Below are positions 10,187 through 23,550 of a stretch of DNA of 64,000 nt, piece after piece; positions within the stretch are counted from its first letter, which is position 1; the number at the start of each line of letters is the position of its first letter. The notes beneath the pieces are model-generated. The model saw only the letters and a list, made by a program, of their open reading frames with translations. It had not been told where the DNA came from and ran no database searches. The stretch is from Alopecurus myosuroides (Eukaryota; Streptophyta; Magnoliopsida; Poales; Poaceae), in contig CM054058.1 of NCBI GenBank assembly GCA_028641055.1, positions 87,617,927-87,681,926 of the forward strand, written 5' to 3'. A program made the translations under genes and the position numbers.

Positions 10187-13100
10187 TGTAACGGCCGGGG
10201 ATTTCCCCCTCTTAGCCTTGTTTGTTTTTTTTTCTTTTGTTTGTGCATCATCATGCATCATGCACCATCATCTATTTAAAACTTGCAAACATATTTAAAT
10301 TTATCAAATCAAGTTTTCTAAAATTTACTAACATTAATTCGATGTTTAAATCTATTTTTTCTTATGGCCTAGACACTTTCTGGAAAAAAAATAAAACAAA
10401 AAAAAAATGTTTGAGGACCGGCCAGCCCACAGGCCAACCGGCCCGTCAACTCACCCAAACCCTAACTCAACTCACGCACACACCCAGGCACACCTCACGC
10501 CACACAACGCACACAACGCACTCACGCACGCACGGAAGGAAAAGAAAAAAAAGGGGAAAAGGATCGATCGATCGATTCCCCAGCTGCAGCGACCCCTCGT
10601 CCTCCTTCCCTGTCGAGCGCCGCCTCCCGCTCGACCCCATCCCGTCGCCCCTCTCCCTCGGCCGCCATCTCCTCTACCTCGACGCTCCCCTGCCCGTCTC
10701 CCTCTCCTCTCGAGCCCAGCCTCCCGTCGCCTCCATCCCCCTTCCCGATTCCAAGCGCTAGGTGCCATGGCGCCCGCAGCGTCCCCGATCTGCAGCGGCT
10801 GGAGCTCCGTCCCGCCCCAGCCTGGTGCCTCTCATACTAGCGCCTCTCCCTCTATCCCGATGCACTAGCCGTGGGAGCAGGCCATGGCGACGGCCCAAGC
10901 GGGAGATGCAGGGGCATCCTCCCTCCGCTGCAGATGAGGAGAAGGACCTCCTGCTGCTCGCCGCCTGCCGGTGACCGCGGCCGGCGGTAGGATCTCACCA
11001 TGCGCAGAACGGCGGCAGTGGGGCAGAGATGCTGGCCGCCTTCCGGAAGCTGCTGCCGCTGGCGAAGTCCTCGGCCTGCTGCTGTGGGCCAAGACTCCCT
11101 CCCGCTGGTGCCGCCGACATCCCAAATCTGCAGCTGCCTGTGTGCCGTCAACAAGGAGAAGGACCCCATGCTGCTCGGCGCCGTCAACCAGGAAGAGACG
11201 GTGACTGGCTTGCCGGAGCTGCTGCTGCTGGCGGCCATCTCCCCAAGCTGCTGCTGTGGCCGGCAGGCCACGACTCCCTCCTGCTGCTAGCGATGACCTC
11301 CCCAACCTGCAGCTCTGCCTGGTGTTCGACAAAAATCCCGCAAGGGAATTGGTGCGTCGCGGGCACCCATCTGTGCAGGTGTTTCTTTCGTTGTGGCCCG
11401 GGCCTTCGTGCCCTGTGCGTTCAGCGCCCATGTGACCCCGACAAAAAAAATTCCCGGCGACAAGTTCGACACCGACCGGTACCGCATCGACAAGATCATC
11501 GCCAACAAGTACCGTCACCCAGAGGACCTCGGACCAAACCTCGACCACGACTACTCCCCCGACGAACCGTGAACGACTACATCGCCTTCGTCGTGTCCGT
11601 TTTGCGTTGGCCGCCTTCGCGTCACGATCACCTCCGACCCCGAAGACGATGCGGTAGCGGCTCGCCCACGGCTACTACGACTACACCGGCTCCGGATGTT
11701 GAACGACTACGTCGACGACGATGATCGTGTGGTTTGAGAACGAACGTCTACTTCCTCTTCGGACCTCGATGAAAAGATCGACAACGACCACCGATGACGT
11801 GAACGACTACCTCGGCTACGGAACGAGAACGACTACTTCGACTACTTCCTCGACGTCGACTACTTCCTCTACTATGACTACGTCGACTACTTCCACGACA
11901 TCGACGACTTTGTCTACTTCCCATTCTTCGTCTACTTCCTCCACGTCCTGAAGACACCGGCGTTGCCCCGAAGATCTCCTCTTTCCGGCGTCGAACACAA
12001 AGATCCTCTCCACACGTGTGCACCCCAAACCCAAACCCCTATACCTATGCCCTATTTTCTATAATATATCAACTATATTTAAAATGTCATCGCATCATGT
12101 TTGCATTGCATCTTGTGGGTTTCGGGGTATAATAATATCACCTAATAATTAAATATGGAATGAGTTGGGATAATTAAATATTGTCCCGGTTCCATTTAAA
12201 TTGTGTAGCTCATCTATATTATTGCCCCCCATGTTAAACAACATTTAATCTTGATGGGTAGATAAATAACGTGAACCTCCTAAATTAAATGTTGGGCTTC
12301 CGGCTCAATTTAAATTGATTTAATTGCATAAATCATAACTAATTCATTTTAACTCCAAATTTGAAAAGTAAAATATGTTTTCCAATCAAAATTCTCTAAA
12401 CTTTGCAAATATCAATCTTGTTTTCTGTTCCAAATAAATTAAATTGCTGAAAACAACTATTTCTTAATTAATGCATTTAAAATTGCTAATTTGATAACTT
12501 GCTCATTTTAATTCCAAATCCAACAAATAAAATATGTTTTCATACCAGAAAAATACAAGGAATACTAATATGCCATCCATGTTCATGTTTGCACCATGCA
12601 TTTTGCATTTGTAGTAGTGTTATGTATGTTCACCTAATAAATAAATATGGAATGTGTTGGGGTATTTAATTCAATTGTTGCCCTATTCCATTTAATATTG
12701 CTTAACTCACCTATTTACTGTTTTCCATGCTAAATAACATTTAAATTGATGGTTAGATAAACAACTTGAACCAATAATTATTTGTCCGGACTCCGGTTCC
12801 GATTAAATTGTTTAAGTTGTTTCCCCTGTTGCATCTTGCCATGCCATGCATATGAAAGAGGATCATGCTGGATCTTTTGCCGTAGTAGTAATTGTTGCAT
12901 CCGGTGTTTGTTCGAGGTTCGTTGCTTCTTCCCGGATAGGACGTTGAGATGATGTGAGAAACGACAAGTTCTGTGGATGTACCTCTACTTGCTGGATCTC
13001 AGGCAAGTATACTCACTTGCTGCCAAATGGATGCCTTTCATCACTTGTTACCGATTCTTTCCGTTGTTCTTATTCTAGCCTGTGATAAGATGCTTGTGTC

Positions 13101-14492
13101 TCGATCCTATTATGTGTTTACCTTGCAGCCATGATATAGCCTTTTCCTTCCACTTCCTATTAACTGTTGTTTGTTTTCCTTGTTGGCCCTCGTGTCGTAG
13201 TTGCATGCTTAGTGTTGTTTGCGCTCAAGTCTTGTTGTTCCTTTCGTATCACATGTTTAGTTGCTAGCTGGGTTTCAATTCAATCAACAACATGTTAATG
13301 TTTGGGTAATAATAATTTGATGATAAGGCACCGGCAGGAGGCCCGGCGTGGTTTTGAGGCCTGCTAGTGTCGACCCTAATTAGGAAAAGGGTCTTGTCTA
13401 CTGATCCATGATGAGCGCACTAACCGCATGTGGGAAGCGAGTATGGGCTCCCCCCTCAATTTGACTCGATTCGCATCTCGTCCAAATCGCCACACATAGT
13501 TCGGGCTTTCCATTTGATGCATGCATATGCAGGTGCGAACCCGAGGCCAGGGTGGAACTTTTGTAGTCGGCATTTAGGGCGGCGTGGTCTTCCAGTGCTA
13601 TGAGGGTCCCCCTTTTCTTCGTGGGGGCTCGATTAGCCGCGCACGCACAGCACGTGGTGCTTTGGGCTTGATCGAAGAAGAGTTGGGTTGTGTTGAGTAC
13701 CTCGCTGGGTGGGTTGATCCCCCGTCTGGCGGGTTATTCTTACGTGTACGGCCATATTGGTGCATCCCTGCAGGGTTAAATCTTCAGAGAAGCCGTGTTT
13801 TCCGCGGTTATGGTTGACTTGGTGAAAGTACTGGCTAACAAGTACTCAGAACAACTTACACCTAACTAATGATAACTTGACTAGTAATAGTCCTATTGAC
13901 ACAATAACTTGATCCATCATTAATCCAACAGTGTGAGTATCCTTGGGTTGCTTCCTTAGTAGGGGGTAACATTGGATGGGTTTGTTTGGTGGTTAGTTGT
14001 AGTTGGTTACGATACGCTATCTTATCCCCCTCTTTTAGCCGGATGTCTTAGTGAGTCTCTGTAGTTGGTTAGTGCAGCCCGCTGCCGCTTATCTGCAATA
14101 ATCCTTTCCTTTCCATTGAACCCAAAGTATTTGTATCTTGTGATGACTGGCTACGCCGGTATCTTGTGAGTATGGTTTATCCACTTGCCAGTACTTAACC
14201 GTACTGACCCAGGAATCTCTTTCGTGGCTGCATATTCAATATTGCAGTCAACAGGTTTGAAGTCTAACGACGTTAGCTTGGGAATCCCTCCGGCTTGGCC
14301 TGGGCAGGGATTGGACGCTCTCGGTTATCTTCAGGACTCTTAGTCCAATTTGTATCTTGTCCGTAGCCGGACGCTATGTTGTTTCTTCCGCTGTTATTTG
14401 GATCTTTGTATTGTATCAGTTGTATCCTTGACTCGTTTGAGTCATCTTGTATATATCTTTTCTGTTGTCGTCGTGGATTATTCGTAAACTGT
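10187..14492 (+). repeat. A1 5' LTR, left arm
   Basis: It is collinear with 45439-49760 of the 3' LTR with only scattered differences by eye. It contains a GC-rich leader (about 10430-11980) that gives many overlapping Pro/Ser/Arg-rich ORFs with no recognisable domain, then AT-rich sequence, then the conserved 3' module (13322 onward). At about 14492 it leaves the LTR sequence and enters the first chimeric junction of the tandem array. No tRNA-like cassette was seen in this subfamily. Confidence 0.8.
11700..11950 (+). repeat. Imperfect GACTACTTC triplet-type repeat in the A1 LTR
   Basis: Repeats of GACTAC, CTCGAC and TTCCTC continue for about 250 bp. One frame would encode an Asp/Tyr/Phe-rich string, another Thr/Ser. 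The same tract recurs at 46975-47225 in the other LTR. There is no stop-free reading of note beyond it, so I treat it as low-complexity DNA. Confidence 0.55.
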
Positions 14493-17400
14493 TGTAATGA
14501 TGATATGTTGGGACATGTGTCCTCTGGATGATTGTATTTGCTATCTCTGCTCTAGTGAGAGCCATTTGCAACTTATTTCCATCTTTTGTGTCCTAGAGAC
14601 ATGTTGTGCTATCATTTTGTTAAACACCGTTGACGTACCATGTGTGTATGGTATTCATCATACTAAACCACTTTCACCTGTTGGTTAGTTGTAAAACAAT
14701 TGTTTCAACCATAACTCATGGGCTTTCCATATGCAATTCAAATTGCCTATGGGTCCATTTAAACCTGTTTATCATGTCAACTAGTTTATTTCTATGCATC
14801 CATTAAATTGTCATGCATCCATATCTTGATCATGTTGGATCTTTTTGCCGTAGTAGTAATTGTTGCATCCGGTGTTTGTTCGAGGTTCGTTGCTTCTTCC
14901 CGGATAGGACGTTGAGATGATGTGAGCAACGACAAGTGCTGTGGATGTACCTCTACTTGCTGGACTCCAGGCAAGTATACTCACTTGCTGCCAAATGGCT
15001 GCCTTTCATCACTTGTTACCGATTCTTTCCGTTGTTCTTATTCTAGCCTGTTGATACGATGCTTGTGTCTCGATCCTATCATATGTTTACCTTGCAGCCA
15101 TGATACAGCCTTACTTCCACTTCCTATTAACTGTTGTTTGTTTACCCTGTTGGCCCTCGTGTCGTAGTTGCATGCTTAGTGTTGTTTGCGCTCAAGTCTT
15201 GTTGTCCGTATTACCACCTGTTTAGTTTGATAGTTGGGTTTCATTTCAATCAACAACATGTTAATGTTTTGGGTAATAATAATTTGATGATAAGGCACCG
15301 GCAGGAGGCCCGGCGTGGTTTTGAAGCCTGCTAGTGTCGACCCTAATTAGGAAAAGGGTCTTGTCTACTGATCCATGATGAGCGCACTAACCGCATGTGG
15401 GCAGCGAGTATGGGCGCCCCCCTCAATTTGACTCGATTCGCATCTCGTCCAAATCGCCACACTTAGTTCAGGCTTTCCATTTGATGCATGCATATGGAGG
15501 TGCGAACCCGAGGCCAGGGTGGAACTTTTGTAGTCGGCATTTAGGGCGGCGTGGTCTTCCAGTGCTATGAGGGTCCCCCTTTTCTTCGTGGGGGCTCGAT
15601 TAGCCGCGCACGCACAGCACGTGGTGCTTTGGGCTTGATGCGAAGCAGAGTTGGGTTGTGTTGAGTACCTCGCTTGGTGGGTTGATCCCCCGTCTGGCGG
15701 GTTATTCTTACGTGTACGGCCAAATTGGTGCATCCCTGCAGGGTTAAATCTTCTCGAGAAGCCGTGTTTTCCGCGGTTATGGTTGACTTGGTGAAAGTAC
15801 TGGCTAACAAGTACTCAGAACAACTTACACCTAACTAATGATAACTTGACTAGTAATAGTCCTATTGACACAATAACTTGATCCATCATTAATCCAACAG
15901 TGTGAGTATCCTTGGGTTGCTTCCTTAGTAGGGGGTAACATTGGATGGGTTTGTTTGGTGGTTAGTTGTAGTTGGTTACGATACGCTATCTTATCCCCCT
16001 CTTTTAGCCGGATGTTGTAGTGAGTCTCTGTAGTTGGTTAGTGCAGCCCGCTGCCGCTTATCTGCAATAATCCTTTCCTTTCCATTGAACCCAAAGTATT
16101 TGTATCTTGTGATGACTGGCTACGCCGGTATCTTGTGAGTATGGTTTATCCACTTGCCAGTACTTAACCGTACTGACCCAGGAATCTCTTTCGTGGCTGC
16201 ATATTCAATATTGCAGTCAACAGGTTTGAAGTCTAACGACGTTAGCTTGGGAATCCCTCCGGCTTGGCCTGGGCAGGGATTGGACGCTCTCGGTTATCTT
16301 CAGGACTCTTAGTCCAATTTGTATCTTGTCCGTAGCCGGACGCTATGTTGTTTCTTCCGCTGTTATTTGGATCTTTGTATTGTATCAATTGTATCCTTGA
16401 CTCGTTTGAGTCATCTTGTATATATCTTTTCTGTTGTCGTCGTGGATTATTCGTAAACTGTTGTAATGATGATATGTTGGGACATGTGTCCTCTGGATGA
16501 TTGTATTTGCTATCTCTGCTCTAGTGAGAGCCATTTGCAACTTATTTCCATCTTTTGTGTCCTAGAGACATGTTGTGCTATCATTTTGTTAAACACCGTT
16601 GACGTACCATGTGTGTATGGTATTCATCATACTAAACCACTTTCACCTGTTGGTTAGTTGTAAAACAATTGTTTCAACCATAACTCATGGGCTTTCCATA
16701 TGCAATTCAAATTGCCTATGGGTCCATTTAAACCTGTTTATCATGTCAACTAGTTTATTTCTATGCATCCATTAAATTGTCATGCATCCATATCTTGATC
16801 ATGTTGGATCTTTTTGCCGTAGTAGTAATTGTTGCATCCGGTGTTTGTTCGAGGTTCGTTGCTTCTTCCCGGATAGGACGTTGAGATGATGTGAGCAACG
16901 ACAAGTGCTGTGGATGTACCTCTACTTGCTGGACTCCAGGCAAGTATACTCACTTGCTGCCAAATGGCTGCCTTTCATCACTTGTTACCGATTCTTTCCG
17001 TTGTTCTTATTCTAGCCTGTTGATACGATGCTTGTGTCTCGATCCTATCATATGTTTACCTTGCAGCCATGATACAGCCTTACTTCCACTTCCTATTAAC
17101 TGTTGTTTGTTTACCCTGTTGGCCCTCGTGTCGTAGTTGCATGCTTAGTGTTGTTTGCGCTCAAGTCTTGTTGTTCGTATTACCACCTGTTTAGTTTGAT
17201 AGTTGGGTTTCATTTCAATCAACAACATGTTAATGTTTTGGGTAATAATAATTTGATGATAAGGCACCGGCAGGAGGCCCGGCGTGGTTTTGAAGCCTGC
17301 TAGTGTCGACCCTAATTAGGAAAAGGGTCTTGTCTACTGATCCATGATGAGCGCACTAACCGCATGTGGGCAGCGAGTATGGGCGCCCCCCTCAATTTGA

Positions 17401-20400
17401 CTCGATTCGCATCTCGTCCAAATCGCCACACTTAGTTCAGGCTTTCCATTTGATGCATGCATATGGAGGTGCGAACCCGAGGCCAGGGTGGAACTTTTGT
17501 AGTCGGCATTTAGGGCGGCGTGGTCTTCCAGTGCTATGAGGGTCCCCCTTTTCTTCGTGGGGGCTCGATTAGCCGCGCACGCACAGCACGTGGTGCTTTG
17601 GGCTTGATGCGAAGCAGAGTTGGGTTGTGTTGAGTACCTCGCTTGGTGGGTTGATCCCCCGTCTGGCGGGTTATTCTTACGTGTACGGCCAAATTGGTGC
17701 ATCCCTGCAGGGTTAAATCTTCTCGAGAAGCCGTGTTTTCCGCGGTTATGGTTGACTTGGTGAAAGTACTGGCTAACAAGTACTCAGAACAACTTACACC
17801 TAACTAATGATAACTTGACTAGTAATAGTCCTATTGACACAATAACTTGATCCATCATTAATCCAACAGTGTGAGTATCCTTGGGTTGCTTCCTTAGTAG
17901 GGGGTAACATTGGATGGGTTTGTTTGGTGGTTAGTTGTAGTTGGTTACGATACGCTATCTTATCCCCCTCTTTTAGCCGGATGTTGTAGTGAGTCTCTGT
18001 AGTTGGTTAGTGCAGCCCGCTGCCGCTTATCTGCAATAATCCTTTCCTTTCCATTGAACCCAAAGTATTTGTATCTTGTGATGACTGGCTACGCCGGTAT
18101 CTTGTGAGTATGGTTTATCCACTTGCCAGTACTTAACCGTACTGACCCAGGAATCTCTTTCGTAGCTGCATATTCAATATTGTAGTCAACAGGTTTGAAG
18201 TCTAACGACGTTAGCTTGGGAATCCCTCCGGCTTGGCCTGGGCAGGGATTGGACGCTCTCGGTTATCTTCAGGACTCTTAGTCCAATTTGTATCTTGTCC
18301 GTAGCCGGACGCTATGTTGTTTCTTCCGCTGTTATTTGGATCTTTGTATTGTATCAGTTGTATCCTTGACTCGTTTGAGTCATCTTGTATATATCTTTTC
18401 TGTTGTCGTCGTGGATTATTCGTAAACTGTTGTAATGATGATATGTTGGGACATGTGTCCTCTGGATGATTGTATTTGCTATCTCTGCTCTAGTGAGAGC
18501 CATTTGCAACTTATTTCCATCTTTTGTGTCCTAGAGACATGTTGTGCTATCATTTTGTTAAACACCGTTGACGTACCATGTGTGTATGGTATTCATCATA
18601 CTAAACCACTTTCACCTGTTGGTTAGTTGTAAAACAATTGTTTCAACCATAACTCATGGGCTTTCCATATGCAATTCAAATTGCCTATGGGTCCATTTAA
18701 ACCTGTTTATCATGTCAACTAGTTTATTTCTATGCATCCATTAAATTGTCATGCATCCATATCTTGATCATGTTGGATCTTTTTGCCGTAGTAGTAATTG
18801 TTGCATCCGGTGTTTGTTCGAGGTTCGTTGCTTCTTCCCGGATAGGACGTTGAGATGATGTGAGCAACGACAAGTGCTGTGGATGTACCTCTACTTGCTG
18901 GACTCCAGGCAAGTATACTCACTTGCTGCCAAATGGCTGCCTTTCATCACTTGTTACCGATTCTTTCCGTTGTTCTTATTCTAGCCTGTTGATACGATGC
19001 TTGTGTCTCGATCCTATCATATGTTTACCTTGCAGCCATGATACAGCCTTACTTCCACTTCCTATTAACTGTTGTTTGTTTACCCTGTTGGCCCTCGTGT
19101 CGTAGTTGCATGCTTAGTGTTGTTTGCGCTCAAGTCTTGTTGTCCGTCTTACCACCTGTTTAGTTTGATAGTTGGGTTTCATTTCAATCAACAACATGTT
19201 AATGTTTTGGGTAATAATAATTTGATGATAAGGCACCGGCAGGAGGCCCGGCGTGGTTTTGAAGCCTGCTAGTGTCGACCCTAATTAGGAAAAGGGTCTT
19301 GTCTACTGATCCATGATGAGCGCACTAACCGCATGTGGGCAGCGAGTATGGGCGCCCCCCTCAATTTGACTCGATTCGCATCTCGTCCAAATCGCCACAC
19401 TTAGTTCAGGCTTTCCATTTGATGCATGCATATGGAGGTGCGAACCCGAGGCCAGGGTGGAACTTTTGTAGTCGGCATTTAGGGCGGCGTGGTCTTCCAG
19501 TGCTATGAGGGTCCCCCTTTTCTTCGTGGGGGCTCGATTAGCCGCGCACGCACAGCACGTGGTGCTTTGGGCTTGATGCGAAGCAGAGTTGGGTTGTGTT
19601 GAGTACCTCGCTTGGTGGGTTGATCCCCCGTCTGGCGGGTTATTCTTACGTGTACGGCCAAATTGGTGCATCCATGCAGGGTTAAATCTTCTCGAGAAGC
19701 CGTGTTTTCCGCGGTTATGGTTAACTTGGTGAAAGTACTGGCTAACAAGTACTCAGAACAACTTACACCTAACTAATGATAACTTGACTAGTAATAGTCT
19801 ATTGACACAATAATTTGACCCATCCTTAATCCAACAGTGTGAGTATCCTTGGGTTGCTTCCTTAGTAGGGGGTGACATTGGATGGGTGTTGTTTGGTGAG
19901 GAGTTGTAGTTGGTTTCGATACGCTATCTTATCCCCCTCTTTTAGCCGGATGTTGTAGTGAGTCTCTGTAGTTGGTTAGTGCAGCCCGCTGCCGCTTATT
20001 TGCAATAATCCCTTCCTTTCCGTTGATCCCAAAGTATTTGCATCTGGTGATGACTGGCTACGCCGGTATCTTGTGAGTATGGTTTATCCACTTGCCAGTA
20101 CTTAACCGTACTGACCCACGAATCTCTTTCGTGGCTGCATATTCAATATTGCAGTCAACAGGTTTGAAGTCTGACGACGTTAGCTTGGGAATCCCTCCGG
20201 CTTGGCCTGGGCAGGGATTGGACGCTCTCGGTTATCTTCAGGACTCTTAGTCCAATTTGTATCTTGTCCGTAGCCGGACGCTATGTTGTTTCTTCCGCTG
20301 TTATTTGGATCTTTGTATTGTATCAGTTGTATCCTTGACTCGTTTGAGTCATCTTGTATATATATTTTCTGTTGTCGTCGTGGATTATTCGTAAACTGTT

Positions 20401-22452
20401 GTAATGATGATATGTTGGGACATGTGTCCTCTGGATGATTGTATTTGCTATCTCTGCTCTAGTGAGAGCCATTTGCAACTTATTTCCATCTTTTGTGTCC
20501 TAGAGACATGTTGTGCTATCATTTTGTTAAACACCGTTGACGTACCATGTGTGTATGGTATTCATCATACTAAACCACTTTCACCTGTTGGTTAGTTGTA
20601 AAACAATTGTTTCAACCATAACTCATGGGCTTTCCATATGCAATCCAAATTGCCTATGGGTCCATTTAAACCTGTTTATCATGTCAACTAGTTTATTTCT
20701 ATGCATCCATTAAATTGTCATGCATCCATATCTTGATCATGCTGGATCTTTTTGCCGTAGTAGTAATTGTTGCATCCGGTGTTTGTTCGAGGTTCGTTGC
20801 TTCTTCCCGGATAGGACGTTGAGATGATGTGAGCAACGACAAGTGCTGTGGATGTACCTCTACTTGCTGGAATCCAGGCAAGTATACTCACTTGCTGCCA
20901 AATGGCTGCCTTTCATCACTTGTTACCGATTCTTTCCGTTGTTCTTATTCTAGCCTGTTGATACGATGCTTGTGTCTCGATCCTATCATATGTTTACCTT
21001 GCAGCCATGATACAGCCTTACTTCCACTTCCTATTAACTGTTGTTTGTTTACCCTGTTGGCCCTCGTGTCGTAGTTGCATGCTTAGTGTTGTTTGCGCTC
21101 AAGTCTTGTTGTCCGTCTTACCACCTGTTTAGTTTGATAGTTGGGTTTCATTTCAATCAACAACATGTTAATGTTTTGGGTAATAATAATTTGATGATAA
21201 GGCACCGGCAGGAGGCCCGGCGTGGTTTTGAAGCCTGCTAGTGTCGACCCTAATTAGGAAAAGGGTCTTGTCTACTGATCCATGATGAGCGCACTAACCG
21301 CATGTGGGCAGCGAGTATGGGCGCCCCCCTCAATTTGACTCGATTCGCATCTCGTCCAAATTGCCACACTTAGTTCAGGCTTTCCATTTAATGCATGCAT
21401 ATGGAGGTGCGAACCCGAGGCCAGGGTGGAACTTTTGTAGTCGGCATTTAGGGCGGCGTGGTCTTCCAGTGCTATGAGGGTCCCCCTTTTCTTCGTGGGG
21501 GCTCGATTAGCCGCGCACGCACAGCACGTGGTGCTTTGGGCTTGATGCGAAGCAGAGTTGGGTTGTGTTGAGTACCTCGCTTGGTGGGTTGATCCCCCGT
21601 CTGGCGGGTTATTCTTACGTGTACGGCCAAATTGGTGCATCCCTGCAGGGTTAAATCTTCTCGAGAAGCCGTGTTTTCCGCGGTTATGGTTAACTTGGTG
21701 AAAGTACTGGCTAACAAGTACTCAGAACAACTTACACCTAACTAATGATAACTTGACTAGTAATAGTCTATTGACACAATAATTTGACCCATCCTTAATC
21801 CAACAGTGTGAGTATCCTTTGGTTGCTTCCTTAGTAGGGGGTGACATTGGATGGGTGTTGTTTGGTGAGTAGTTGTAGTTGGTTTCGATACGCTATCTTA
21901 TCCCCCTCTTTTAGCCGGATGTTGTAGTGAGTCTCTGTAGTTGGTTAGTGCAGCCCGCTGCCGCTTATTTGCAATAATCCCTTCCTTTCCGTTGATCCCA
22001 AAGTATTTGCATCTGGTGATGACTGGCTACGCCGGTATCTTGTGAGTATGGTTTATCCACTTGCCAGTACTTAACCGTACTGACCCACGAATCTTTTTCG
22101 TGGCTGCATATTCAATATTGCAGTCAACAGGTTTGAAGTCCGACGACGTTAGCTTGGGAATCCCTCCGGCTTGGCCTGGGCAGGGATTGGACGCTCTCGG
22201 TTATCTTCAGGACTCTTAGTCCATATTTGTATCTTGTCCGTAGTGGGACGCTATGTTGTTTCTTCCGCTGCTATTTGGATCTTTGTATTGTATCAGTTGT
22301 ATCCCTGGACTCGTTTGAGTCATCTTGTATATATCTTTTCTGTTGTCGTCGTGGATTATTCGTGAACTGTTGTAATGATATCACAAATGGCAACCTGGAA
22401 TCGGTTATTATGTGGATTTTGGCGGGAATGCTGAAATCTGCATAGTGCCCGA
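12861..22452 (+). repeat. Tandem array of a chimeric 1969-bp LTR unit
   Basis: The same landmark (GATCATG..GGATCTTTTTGCCG) recurs at about 12861, 14829, 16798, 18767 and 20736. Spacing is 1969 bp for the last three intervals and slightly less for the first. Each unit holds a family-A LTR 3' half. Four linkers (for example 14493-14828) start with about 145 bp of the family-B LTR 3' region (TGTTGGGACATGTGTCCTC...) and continue with family-A LTR interior. The fifth copy runs nearly to the true LTR end (to about 22452). Units differ by few bases. Small ORFs in the units (60 to 122 codons, both strands) repeat only because the DNA does. Confidence 0.88.
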
Positions 22453-22454
22453 CC

Positions 22455-23545
22455 TCCAGAATAGACAACGGAAAGTATCGGTAACCAATGTTGAAAGGAA
22501 CACGATGGTTCATGTGAGTGATAACTTGCCTGCAAACTCAGCAGCCTGGTACTGAGCTAGATCCTCAGAAGGGGTGCTGTAAGTATCGTCTGTCTCAACG
22601 TCGTCGTCTATCCGAGAAGAAGCAAACAAACAATGCAGAAAGATAAACAATCAATATCATGGCATAGTGCACAACGATGGGATGATGCATGTCATGTTAA
22701 TGGATGCACCAAAATAAACTAGTTGACATGGTAACACAATTTAAATGGACCCATATGCAATTGGATTGCATATGGAAAAGGTCCATGAATTAAGGTGGTA
22801 ACAAATGATCTACAACTGATTAACATGTGTAAGTTGTTTAGCATGATGCATGCATGATGATAACAAAAGAAAACAACAATAGATGCAAGTGGAAATGAAA
22901 TTACCAAGTGTGGAATTTTATTTAACAAGTTAAGAATTTTGGCTTCTTAATGATGTTACACAAGCAAGTGTTGTTTTCATCAAGTTAAAGTGTTCAAAAC
23001 AAATAACAAAATTTATATTTGAAAAGAGCACAAAATTTTAGGTGGATTACATGTTTCAATTATTGAAAAAGGAATTACAATAATTTATTTATGAATTAAA
23101 CAAGTTAAACAAGATTTAAATGAAATTAAATCAAGTTGGTATTTTAATTGAATTTTATTTGTTCAAAACATAAATTCAAATTCACATTTTAAAAGTTTAT
23201 ACTTTGGTGGTTTGAAAACATATTTTGCATGTTCAAAAATAATTCATTTTGAGCAAGTTATGAATTTAGCCAATTTAAATGAATTAAACAAGGTTTAACA
23301 TATTTAAGCAATTTTTAATTATTCAAACCATGAAACAAAATTTATATTTGAATAGGTGGTTTGAAATAGCATGGAAAACATATTTTATTTGCATTATTTG
23401 GATTAAGTATGAATTAGTTATGGATTTTATCAAATTACAAATGAATTGTTTGAATTCAAATTTGAAATGCATTTGGAAAATTCAAAACAGAAAACAAATG
23501 TTACCAATAGGTAGATAATTGAATTTGGGGCAGTGCACATACTTG
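22455..23545 (-). repeat. Fragment of a family-B LTR interior
   Basis: This is nearly the same as 36270-37350 in the same orientation, which lies inside the inverted family-B LTR (34598-38896). It is AT-rich, with no coding sequence beyond short AT-rich ORFs. It starts right where the last tandem unit stops and ends at GTGCACAT, where the minus-strand LTR at 23551 begins. Confidence 0.75.
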
Positions 23546-23550
23546 GTATT

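Noticed and set aside
10222..11724. Overlapping ORFs up to about 240 codons in the A1 LTR leader (also 45489-46999)
   Set aside because: They are low-complexity Pro/Ser/Arg/Ala-rich frames on both strands, caused by high GC. No domain is seen and the frames compete with one another.
15365..15733. A repeated 122-codon minus-strand ORF (starts MHQFGRTRKNNPP) found in most LTR copies
   Set aside because: It lies in the conserved LTR module and repeats only with the DNA. Indels break it in families B and A4, and there is no start context or domain. Better explained as non-coding.
12861..22452. The tandem array as a CRISPR array or a gene cluster
   Set aside because: The unit is 1969 bp of LTR sequence with no spacers and no conserved protein; the genome is eukaryotic.
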